64,000 bases of DNA from the NCBI GenBank assembly GCA_028692105.1, contig JAQUYC010000007.1, positions 1 through 64,000 of the forward strand, given 5' to 3'. Source of the stretch: Eubacteriales bacterium (GTDB lineage Bacteria > Bacillota > Clostridia > Peptostreptococcales > Anaerovoracaceae). Position 1 is the first letter of the stretch, and the number at the start of each line of letters is the position of its first letter. Below, in pieces: positions 21,592 to 29,545 of this stretch. The translations under genes and the position numbers were made by a program. A model generated the notes under the pieces. It saw only the letters and a program-made list of their open reading frames with translations, had not been told where the DNA came from and did no database searches.

Positions 21592-22127
21592 CTCTCTCAC
21601 TCCCTTCTTTTATGTTTTTATTATATGCTCGTTACTTGTACTTGTAAAGTACATTTTTATCGAAATCTAAAAAATAATGTCATATTTTGAGTCAATGCAT
21701 AAACACTGTATAAAATGGAATGGGTGCATAAAGACGATCTGCCAAACGCCTTCCTTCTAGGTACTATGTACCTAGAAATGGCCTCCAAACGTCATATTCG
21801 ATTTATGTTTGCGGTGCGCCATAATCTCTCAATCATTGGAATTTAGGGCCCTATTCGATTTTATGGCATATTGTGCATACTCTCAAAACGCTTTAAAATC
21901 GGGAATATGCGTCCAAAACCCTTGAATATGGTCCTATTTTGCCCAATTCTACTTTTCCACTGTTCCAGCCCTTATAATCGTTTAGCGACCGTGAGGACTG
22001 CGACTTTGGGGCAGTCGGAGCGGTCAGAAGGCCACTGGAGGCGACTATTTTCCCTTGACATTGCATCCTCATTTCGAGTATATCCATGTATCGGTTATTT
22101 TGAATAAATATGAAGGAGGCTTTTGCC

Positions 22128-22403
22128 ATGATAAAAAACACACAGATTCTGAAAGTCGGAGCGAATACGAATTTGTCCGATCTCAAAACAAGTACCTTTG
22201 AACACCTGCGGTCAGATGGATCCGTAATACTGGACGCGATTGGAGAAAAGGCTGCGCATGTGGCCCTAAGAGCGGTCATCTTCACTCAGCGGCAGCTGCC
22301 AGAGAATGTCCTGATCAACACCCAACCTGGGATGGTTGTCGTTGATACTCCGGAGGGAGATAGAAAGGCGGTCCGTTTGACTTTGGAATTGAAAGCGTCG
22401 TAA
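22128..22403 (+). CDS. SpoVS-like (Alba-related) protein
   Basis: AAGGAGG then ATG at 22128; ILKVGANTNLSDLKTSTFEHLRSDGSVILDAIGEKAAHVALRAVIFTQRQL resembles SpoVS. Confidence 0.6.
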   Translation: MIKNTQILKVGANTNLSDLKTSTFEHLRSDGSVILDAIGEKAAHVALRAVIFTQRQLPENVLINTQPGMVVVDTPEGDRKAVRLTLELKAS

Positions 22404-22410
22404 AAAGAAG

Positions 22411-22441
22411 TGGGACCATAGCCATCAGGCCATGGTCCTTT
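22411..22441 (+). terminator. Rho-independent terminator
   Basis: GGACCAT-loop-ATGGTCC-TTTTTC. Confidence 0.8.
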
Positions 22442-22536
22442 TTCACATAGGCTTCAGGGATTGCAATTACCAAAATATAGGAATATAATCAGGCTATCAA
22501 TTACAGCCTTTTAATAGTTTGAATGGAGGTATTATC

Positions 22537-22905
22537 ATGGCAGAAACTTCGAGCGCCTTGTCCTGGACATTGATTTCAGAGTGTTCCATCCCCAACGACA
22601 TGAATGATTTGTTGGTTGAAGGAGAAAAAGCTATTGCTGCATATAAGACCTTAAGAGACAGTGCGATATTTACAAACCGGAGGCTGATCGTAAGAGATGC
22701 GCAGGGCCTTACGGGTAAAAAGGTGGAGATCTATTCCCTGCCCTATGAGTCAATCAATATGTGGTCAACAGAAAATGCCGGCACGCTGGATCTGAACGCC
22801 GAGGTTGAGCTTTGGACAAGAGCTGGCCATATAAAGGTTAGCCTGAAGAAAGGCGTCGACATAAGAAGGTTTGACAGACTGATTGCGGAAGCACTACTGA
22901 AATAA
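22537..22905 (+). CDS. Bacterial PH domain-like protein
   Basis: GGAGG then ATG at 22537; LLVEGEKAIAAYKTLRDSAIFTNRRLIVRDAQGLTGKKVEIYSLPYESI. Confidence 0.7.
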   Translation: MAETSSALSWTLISECSIPNDMNDLLVEGEKAIAAYKTLRDSAIFTNRRLIVRDAQGLTGKKVEIYSLPYESINMWSTENAGTLDLNAEVELWTRAGHIKVSLKKGVDIRRFDRLIAEALLK

Positions 22906-22906
22906 T

Positions 22907-22933
22907 GATGGGCCCCGGCATGCAGCTGGGGCT
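22907..22933 (+). terminator. Rho-independent terminator
   Basis: GGCCCCGGCATGCAGCTGGGGCTTTTTTT. Confidence 0.75.
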
Positions 22934-23194
22934 TTTTTTCCTTATAAAACACAGATCGGCTCCGGAAGTGGCCGCTATCACCATATCATTGATCCCCGGA
23001 CTACTCAACCCAATTTTCCTCGCCAGACAAGCAGGCGCTAGCGGAGGCCTCGGCAACCGGACAAGGTCGAGGAATTGGCCCCAATAAAAGAAGCCGGTCT
23101 TAAATCGACGATTTTGGGCAAATAAAAAAACCATCACAGGATCTCTCCCGGGTGACCTTCTGATTTTTTGTAATGCTCCGGATTTGTTAAATAT

Positions 23195-24100
23195 TTATTC
23201 CGCCGCCGTTAGTTCTTGATTGATATTAATATGATACTCCTTGAGTGAGCCAATTAGCTGAGCCTTCTTGACATTCAGCTCTGGTGTGTCATTAATCTTG
23301 ATCTTTTTAGCGATATCATCTTTTACGCTAAAAGTTATATTAGAAATAGCATTTTCGTCAATTCCGGCATTATGTTTATCTATATAACCAAGTAGCTTTT
23401 GCCTGGCTATGTAGTTTTCCAGGTCATTTTCGCCATATAACATCTTTCCGTTTGTTAATTGCAGTTGATTTTCATATTTCCCCATATCGGTATAATTTTT
23501 CTCATCGATAGCGTTGCCAAATCTCCAGAAAATTTCCTCATACTCCAGCAGACTTGTTTTGTTTGATTCATACTGTTTTTTTAACGATTTTTGGTATGTC
23601 TCGATCATTGAAATAGATTCTTTTTCCTCAGAGGTGCTTAATGCTGAATTTAATTCATTGATAATATTTACTCTCAATTCATTTTCGGCTCTTAAAAGCT
23701 CATGTTTATTCGATTCCAATAAACCCTGGAAGGCATAAACCGCAAATCTCGTGGGGTTTTCCAATTCATCATAAACTTGCATTAATGTATCTTCGCTAAT
23801 CGTCTGTTGAAATAGGTAATCTACACAAATATCGTAAGCAACCGCTTTATAAACGTGTTCCGCGGTTAATCTTTCCGCTTCTTGTTTTTGCTGATAATTT
23901 ATAACACCAATATTCAATCCGGCTAAACCAATTATAATGATGGCCACAACAATTAAGCGTTTTTTGATTTTTTTCTTTAGAGAATCATTATGCTGTGAAT
24001 CATTATTTAAGTTGTATTCTGTTGGGCAACCGCAATGTGGACAAGCTGCAGCTTTATCGGAATAATCTTTATTACATTCTCTGCACGTTATAATGGCCAT
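23195..24100 (-). CDS. Zinc-ribbon membrane protein with long C-terminal domain
   Basis: MAIITCRECNKDYSDKAAACPHCGCPTEYN then TM LIVVAIIIIGLAGLNIGVI; SD before ATG at 24100. Confidence 0.7.
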   Translation of the reverse strand: MAIITCRECNKDYSDKAAACPHCGCPTEYNLNNDSQHNDSLKKKIKKRLIVVAIIIIGLAGLNIGVINYQQKQEAERLTAEHVYKAVAYDICVDYLFQQTISEDTLMQVYDELENPTRFAVYAFQGLLESNKHELLRAENELRVNIINELNSALSTSEEKESISMIETYQKSLKKQYESNKTSLLEYEEIFWRFGNAIDEKNYTDMGKYENQLQLTNGKMLYGENDLENYIARQKLLGYIDKHNAGIDENAISNITFSVKDDIAKKIKINDTPELNVKKAQLIGSLKEYHININQELTAAE

Positions 24101-24137
24101 TTCTCCACCTTCAATCTTTACAGTATAATTTGATTTC

Positions 24138-24704
24138 TTAATTCGAATACTTGAACTCACTATACGTTTTTCTAAGGTGAGAATATGTTTCTTTTGATGA
24201 GTCTTTAACGCTGATCTTTACTCCTGCGCCAAAGTCTTTTTCGTAAATTGATATGATATCATCCTTAAAAACATCCTTGAATAAACGTTTATCTAATGCA
24301 CCAGCCTGATATAGACCACAGGCGTATTCATAAGCATTTATATAATTACGGATTTCACTCTTATGAATATAATTCCATTCTAATTTTCGCCCAGCATAAC
24401 GCTTAGCATTCTTTCTTTTCATCCACGGACGATCTTGCCCATATAGGTCATTTAATGTTGAAAAGAAATGCTGTTTCTGAGTAAAAATTAAATTAGAAAC
24501 ACTGTTAAAGGTGGTTATTTCAGCTTGCTTTTTGCTTAATATTTTTTGTGCACGCATAGTTCTCCAAGCAAAGAAGGCAGCCAGCATTGCACCTACTCCA
24601 GCGAAAGCAGAAATTGCTGGGGAGTAATCAAGCAGGAGGGCTTTGAATGAAAATAATCCCATAATGGCTGCGCTAGTCGTAATAGTTGCGCTGGTAGTTG
24701 TCAT
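24138..24704 (-). CDS. Single-TM hypothetical protein
   Basis: TM SPAISAFAGVGAMLAAFFAW; ATG overlaps stop of the preceding micro-ORF (ATGA). Confidence 0.65.
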   Translation of the reverse strand: MTTTSATITTSAAIMGLFSFKALLLDYSPAISAFAGVGAMLAAFFAWRTMRAQKILSKKQAEITTFNSVSNLIFTQKQHFFSTLNDLYGQDRPWMKRKNAKRYAGRKLEWNYIHKSEIRNYINAYEYACGLYQAGALDKRLFKDVFKDDIISIYEKDFGAGVKISVKDSSKETYSHLRKTYSEFKYSN

Positions 24705-24799
24705 ACGTTATCATCACCGCCCAGATTTGTTATGACCGTCGGAGGTATTTCATCGGGATCCTCGGATCCAGTTTTTATCATAAATAGTCCTTTTCTCAT
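24701..24799 (-). CDS. Micropeptide 6 (32 aa)
   Basis: MRKGLFMIKTGSEDPDEIPPTVITNLGGDDNV. Confidence 0.65.
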   Translation of the reverse strand: MRKGLFMIKTGSEDPDEIPPTVITNLGGDDNV

Positions 24800-24817
24800 A
24801 TATATCACCCTGTTTCA

Positions 24818-24901
24818 TCATTGGTCTGGAGGTGGTTCATCGGGATCTATGGGTGGCCCAACAATTGGAGGCGGTCCCACAATCGGAGGTTTATCACTCA
24901 T
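24818..24901 (-). CDS. Micropeptide 5 (27 aa)
   Basis: MSDKPPIVGPPPIVGPPIDPDEPPPDQ; start overlaps stop of micropeptide 4. Confidence 0.6.
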   Translation of the reverse strand: MSDKPPIVGPPPIVGPPIDPDEPPPDQ

Positions 24902-24980
24902 CGTCATCACCACCAGTTGGCGGAACTGAATCCGGAGATGTTTGCTTTTCGATGGGTTGTGATATGCTATATGTGCTCAC
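24894..24980 (-). CDS. Micropeptide 4 (28 aa, GTG start)
   Basis: GGGGGAGGTGG SD; MSTYSISQPIEKQTSPDSVPPTGGDDDE. Confidence 0.65.
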   Translation of the reverse strand: MSTYSISQPIEKQTSPDSVPPTGGDDDE

Positions 24981-25066
24981 TTACTTCCACCTCCCCCGCT
25001 CGTTGCAGTAGGCGCTTGTGAATCTGGACTTACTTGATCTGTAGGATTAACTATTTTATTAATCAT
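24977..25066 (-). CDS. Micropeptide 3 (29 aa)
   Basis: AAGGAG SD; MINKIVNPTDQVSPDSQAPTATSGGGGSK. Confidence 0.65.
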   Translation of the reverse strand: MINKIVNPTDQVSPDSQAPTATSGGGGSK

Positions 25067-25077
25067 TCTTGATCTCC

Positions 25078-25176
25078 TTAATCATTTTCTCCAGCTTCTG
25101 GTATCGCAGCTGACGGTGGAATTTCATCAGCATCTAATGTAAAAGTCTCATTAATTATTTTAGGTTCTTCAGCCAT
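25078..25176 (-). CDS. Micropeptide 2 (32 aa)
   Basis: AGGAGG SD; MAEEPKIINETFTLDADEIPPSAAIPEAGEND. Confidence 0.7.
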   Translation of the reverse strand: MAEEPKIINETFTLDADEIPPSAAIPEAGEND

Positions 25177-25178
25177 GT

Positions 25179-25256
25179 TCATTTTCCTCCTTTTGGAGGA
25201 ATCCCATCAGGGCTAGTTGACCTTGTTTCAGGCGCCTTATCGAATAAAATATCCAT
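25179..25256 (-). CDS. Micropeptide 1 (25 aa)
   Basis: AAGGAGGG SD with 7-nt spacing; MDILFDKAPETRSTSPDGIPPKGGK. Confidence 0.7.
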   Translation of the reverse strand: MDILFDKAPETRSTSPDGIPPKGGK

Positions 25257-25279
25257 ATCCGAACCCTCCTTTTTCTCTC

Positions 25280-25308
25280 ATCGTACTCCAAAAAATAGCA
25301 AAATTCAA
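25280..25308 (-). promoter_or_regulatory. Candidate promoter of micropeptide operon
   Basis: TTGAAT-17-TACGAT on minus strand, just upstream of the first SD. Confidence 0.5.
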
Positions 25309-25428
25309 CAAAAACGGTTCGACATCGTGATTACTTCTGGATTTTCCGTTTACGGGTTCTCTGACCAGTGTACTTCTCTGTTGTTTTTATGTATATTATC
25401 CTTATAATTTAATAAAGCAGGTAATACC

Positions 25429-25488
25429 ATGAAGGCCATTCTTAAAACCGCAGTGATCACCATTATTTTTATTGTAATTAGTTCATGA
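25429..25488 (+). CDS. Possible 19-aa hydrophobic peptide
   Basis: MKAILKTAVITIIFIVISS preceded by TTGTTT-16-TATAAT. Confidence 0.3.
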   Translation: MKAILKTAVITIIFIVISS

Positions 25489-25608
25489 ATACAATTGTTA
25501 TAAAGTAAAATAATGGTTCACGGAGGGAATTCGTTCCCTTTGTAAACCAACTAAAAATCTAAACTACCCGCCGAAAAAGGCTTTATTTTGATTTAGGGCA
25601 AAAACAAA

Positions 25609-25629
25609 GAACCACCGCGGTGGTGGTTC
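25609..25629 (-). terminator. Terminator downstream of Abi-family gene
   Basis: Minus: GAACCACC-ACCGC-GGTGGTTC-TTTGTTTTT. Confidence 0.7.
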
Positions 25630-25642
25630 AAGGCAATTATTT

Positions 25643-26590
25643 CTATTTTATTCCTCTTTGTGATATATCTTTCCAATTGGCCGGAAATCCCATAGAGGAT
25701 AAGATTTCATCAATTCCAATAACATTAAGCCTTCTTGAAAGCCAGCCTGTTGCTTCGGTCAACTCACCTATCAAGTGACTAAATTCGTTGACGGAAATTA
25801 AATATCTCAGAGCTATCACTGCTGCAAACAGATCCCTTTTCCCGTTCACATATTCATTCTGATGGATTCCTATTGAGAGGTTTTTATGTACGTTAGTATT
25901 GGCGAGTGGTTTTGTTGTTCTTATGCAATAAAGCCGGTTCCCATGGGCGCTGAAATTTCTCACGATTGAAAGATAATAAAGAAAGCTCTCCAAGTCATTA
26001 TCTAAAATTTTAAATATCTTTGAAATTGACTGCCTGTCCTTTGTCTTCATAATGCTGTAGAATTTACTTATTGCGCCCATTGTTAAAATGTTGTTTAAAA
26101 CCCACATGGGGAGATATCCGTAATTATTCAGATAGTGTTTAATGCAGGGGTCTGAAGTATTTGATGACACTTGACGCTGAATATCCGCCAACACGGCAGA
26201 TATTTGTTTGTCGGCATCTTTCATTGCAGTATTGAAATTGTTGTATTTTAAAAAGTTTTCATGCCCGTAATTTTCTGAAATGCAATAAGATATCAGGCTT
26301 TTTATATTCGTTTCCACATGGAGGATATGCCTTAAAAAAATCTCTCTTAATTCACGGTCGAAACAATATAGGGCGTGAATTTCTCCCACAGTAGTCCCAG
26401 GAAGATATTGCTCGTCAGGATCCTTCTGGAAAAGAAAAGGCTCCTTATATCCGTTTATAAGCTTATAGTATCCTTCTCTCTGAATAATAAATTTAGCCTT
26501 CTTGCGCTCGGTAGGAGGAGTAAGGGTTATCCCTCTCCCGGCCAGTATGTCCAATTGTTCGTCATAAGTTCTAAAGACTTTGTCTGACAT
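25643..26590 (-). CDS. Abi_2 (AbiD/AbiF-type) HEPN abortive-infection protein
   Basis: N-terminal Abi_2 pattern (EQLDILAGRGITL...YYKLINGYKEPF) and HEPN-like RNFSAHGNRLY. Confidence 0.85.
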   Translation of the reverse strand: MSDKVFRTYDEQLDILAGRGITLTPPTERKKAKFIIQREGYYKLINGYKEPFLFQKDPDEQYLPGTTVGEIHALYCFDRELREIFLRHILHVETNIKSLISYCISENYGHENFLKYNNFNTAMKDADKQISAVLADIQRQVSSNTSDPCIKHYLNNYGYLPMWVLNNILTMGAISKFYSIMKTKDRQSISKIFKILDNDLESFLYYLSIVRNFSAHGNRLYCIRTTKPLANTNVHKNLSIGIHQNEYVNGKRDLFAAVIALRYLISVNEFSHLIGELTEATGWLSRRLNVIGIDEILSSMGFPANWKDISQRGIK

Positions 26591-26599
26591 AATCCCTCC

Positions 26600-26683
26600 A
26601 AAAAAAAGACCCCGGGCCCGAAGGACACCGGAGTACGTTCCTAATTATTATACGCATCAAAGACAAATTTGATACTGTATTGT
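26600..26683 (-). ncRNA. Candidate small RNA/attenuator in the Abi-gene leader
   Basis: TTGACA-17-TAAGAT promoter (26690-26718), internal 12-bp hairpin, terminal GC-rich hairpin and 8 Us just before the Abi SD. Confidence 0.5.
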
Positions 26684-27103
26684 ACTCCGATCTTATCACC
26701 GTCATTTTAAAATGTCAACCATTTTATGCAAAAAATATTAATTTGAAGATGTCTCAATTTGTATTATTTTGTTGTCAATTGTATTGTCATTCACAAAGAG
26801 GAAGGCCATCTGTATAAATATTCAAAATGAATGTATGTTATGCAATTCCTTTTCAGCCCACCCTTCTAGTAAACCTGCATCCTCATATGTATAAAAATAC
26901 CCTTGCCTGAAATGTTCCACTTAATGCCGGAAGGTTTCCGTCTATGCATCGCAACCTTTCCAATTCTCTTATTTCCATCGTACTCTAAATAATACCAGAA
27001 AGCAACAGAAAACGCATTGGTCTGACCGGAGGACATTACCCTGATATTCCGACTATCTTCTGATACCATATCTCCTGATCGACTATCCATCCTGCAGGGA
27101 TTG

Positions 27104-27922
27104 TCAAAATTTCCGGTACCTACGCCGCTGTTGGTGCTGCGAAAATACCCTGTCCCACAATCCACGGTCTACCCGGCTCACTGCCTCCAGCTCCACAATA
27201 GAAGTAAACCCGTGCCGCTTCCACGCTGATACGCCAACTCCCCTATACCCGATATAATCATCAATCCCGATCCTCCGACATTCCTGCTTTGCCTTGCTGG
27301 TAACGTATTTCCTTACGCGGTTCAGATTAGTATAATAAGACACCCGTGCGGGCTCCTGTTGTTCCTCTGGGATCCTTAAAAATCTGATTGCTTCCCCTGG
27401 AATGCAATTCTTATGCAGCATGGTTAAAAGAATGTCCTGGCCTTGGCCTTCCGTTACTGTGAGTATGGCGTTCTCAAGGAGTTCATGAACATCATCCCAG
27501 AAGTCTTTATTTTCAACAAAACGATGATCATCCTCGGAAAGCTGATCCGCCACTAGGTCATGAAGCGTAATGTCTTCGGCGTTTTCCAGCGGAGCATCCA
27601 AGCTGACGACATTGTGCATAATATTGTGCTTATCCTTATTAGAACGAATCCCCAGGGCTCGATTGAAGCTATTTTTAAGGCTATACGTCAAGTAAGTCAG
27701 AAACCTCGCCCCACCATCCGATTTATAGCCATTCACAGCTATCAGAAAATCAAAATACGCCTCATTAATAAGGTCGTCCTCCAACTGTTTGATGTTGTCC
27801 GCTTCTCCGATCAGACGTCGTTTTGCCTTGAGGCAGATATATTTATACACCTGGTCCCACAGCTGGGGTATGTACTCTTCCTGTCCGTCCTGAATCAGCT
27901 TTACAAGTTCCTCGTTGGTCAT
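27104..27922 (-). CDS. Sigma-70-family-like factor of the element
   Basis: MTNEELVKLIQDGQEEYIPQLWDQVYKYICLKAKRRL...DDLINEAYFDFLIAVNGYKSDGGARFLTYLTYSLKNSFNRALG resembles sigma region 2. Confidence 0.65.
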   Translation of the reverse strand: MTNEELVKLIQDGQEEYIPQLWDQVYKYICLKAKRRLIGEADNIKQLEDDLINEAYFDFLIAVNGYKSDGGARFLTYLTYSLKNSFNRALGIRSNKDKHNIMHNVVSLDAPLENAEDITLHDLVADQLSEDDHRFVENKDFWDDVHELLENAILTVTEGQGQDILLTMLHKNCIPGEAIRFLRIPEEQQEPARVSYYTNLNRVRKYVTSKAKQECRRIGIDDYIGYRGVGVSAWKRHGFTSIVELEAVSRVDRGLWDRVFSQHQQRRRYRKF

Positions 27923-28066
27923 TGCATTCCCTCCCGTATCGTGATAATATATCCGATAATAGGAGGTTCTTCTGATTCCTCTATTTTATAGGCAATTTTG
28001 ACGATTAATTTTAAAGGTGGTACTGGCATACCACTTTTATGTTTTATTGGGGAATTCTACCCGCAA

Positions 28067-29545
28067 TTACTCCTTCTCGCACGTCTGGACCAATACCCAT
28101 GTTTCATCACCGTAATACTCGGTTAATTCTTTGCTCAGCTCTTTTTCGAGTCCCCTGAAGGCTTTTATAGTCGCCGCCATGAGTTCATCGTTTATAAAAC
28201 TGTCTGACGCGGCCATGATATCAGGAGTCGGCTTGCGCTCGTTTATCATCTCAAGCAGGGTAAGAAACCATTTGCACATATGATCTGATACCCGGTTCGC
28301 AAGATCATTTATAACCGGCTCATATTTCGCTATGATCTCCAAGGCCCCCGTATCCTCGTTTAGTGTAGCAGATCGTTTGAACCGCTTTACTTCCTTGAGG
28401 TTGATATCTGAATATAGTTCCACGGCTTTTTTATTGAGCCGTCCTTTGATGTCGTTTAGTACGGTGAGTAGAGCCTTTATTATGGGATCTCGGAAGTCAT
28501 AACCTTGGCTTCCCCACAGCAAACCATCTTTCAAGAGTCTTTGATTTATTGGAAGGCCCGGGAACAAGTCAAGCTTCCGAGTTAAAGTATCAAATGTTGC
28601 TAAGCGGTGACGCTGGAGAAATAATAAGTTCGCTCCCAAGCCTTGAAGCGTCGTTGTCGGAGCAATGTTTATAAACCCGATACGGACACAGGCGTCTATG
28701 CTCCTGAATAGCTCGATCGTCCTCTCGGCATCTTCCACCGTGGTCTTTTTATTGAAGAGGTCCAGATCCGCAGTATTAGCGGATTCCACACCGATAAACG
28801 CAGATGTGCAGCCGGACTTGAAGAGAAGCTCCATGAGTTCAGCATCAGCCATCTTATGAAAGTCTGGTCGGAAATTCGCTTCGTATGTATGCCCGGGCAG
28901 CTCCCTTATGATCGCTTTTAGAATCTCCTTCATTCGCGCCTTAAAATTGCTGTCAAAGGAAGGATCTCCGAAACGAAAAAAGTTCACATAACCGCTGATT
29001 TCCTGGAATTGCTTAACCTCACATATGATATCCGGGATATTCCGGTATCGCAGGGATCCTTGGCGCCTCCCGATAGCACAGAACGAACATTGCCCTTTAC
29101 AGCCGTGTGTCGAAAAGGTAATAAAGGAGCTGTTCGCCGTTGTAGGCTTTACGGTATTAACATCCCACTTCTTGGCCGGCCTGGTCTTGTGCCGGTATGT
29201 AATCCCTGGTACTTCGGAAAAATCCTTGCCCTGGTCGATGGCACCGGCCAGCAACGGCAGAACCTGTTCCGGATCATCGTTAATGAAAACGCCGACGTCC
29301 TTGTATGTATCCGAGACTATGACAACGTCTTTACCTTTAAAGAGCTCCTGTATCTCTCCGTGTTCCCGGCCGCCGCAGATCAGAAAAAGAATCCGGGGGC
29401 TCATAGCTTGCAGCTTGGCGTATAGATTCTTCTGGGGTTGAATGACCTCTATTTCGTGTTTGTCCCCCATCAGGGAATCAAGGTTCACTATCATCCTCTG
29501 GCGGTATATATTAATGCACTTAGGTGCGACAATAACGATTTTCAT
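28067..29545 (-). CDS. Radical SAM protein with N-terminal B12-binding-like domain
   Basis: THGCKGQCSFCAIGRRQGSLRYR (CxxxCxxC). Confidence 0.85.
   Translation of the reverse strand: MKIVIVAPKCINIYRQRMIVNLDSLMGDKHEIEVIQPQKNLYAKLQAMSPRILFLICGGREHGEIQELFKGKDVVIVSDTYKDVGVFINDDPEQVLPLLAGAIDQGKDFSEVPGITYRHKTRPAKKWDVNTVKPTTANSSFITFSTHGCKGQCSFCAIGRRQGSLRYRNIPDIICEVKQFQEISGYVNFFRFGDPSFDSNFKARMKEILKAIIRELPGHTYEANFRPDFHKMADAELMELLFKSGCTSAFIGVESANTADLDLFNKKTTVEDAERTIELFRSIDACVRIGFINIAPTTTLQGLGANLLFLQRHRLATFDTLTRKLDLFPGLPINQRLLKDGLLWGSQGYDFRDPIIKALLTVLNDIKGRLNKKAVELYSDINLKEVKRFKRSATLNEDTGALEIIAKYEPVINDLANRVSDHMCKWFLTLLEMINERKPTPDIMAASDSFINDELMAATIKAFRGLEKELSKELTEYYGDETWVLVQTCEKE

Noticed and set aside
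24732-25021. Plus-strand 65/66-aa ORFs over the micropeptide operon
   Set aside because: They are antisense to six SD-preceded, motif-sharing micro-ORFs and lack SDs.
26866-27165. 99-aa minus ORF (MDCGTGYFRSTNSGVGTG...) as a full gene
   Set aside because: It overlaps the 3' end of the sigma-like gene and has no SD at the listed start; only a shorter C-terminal ORF, if any, is plausible.
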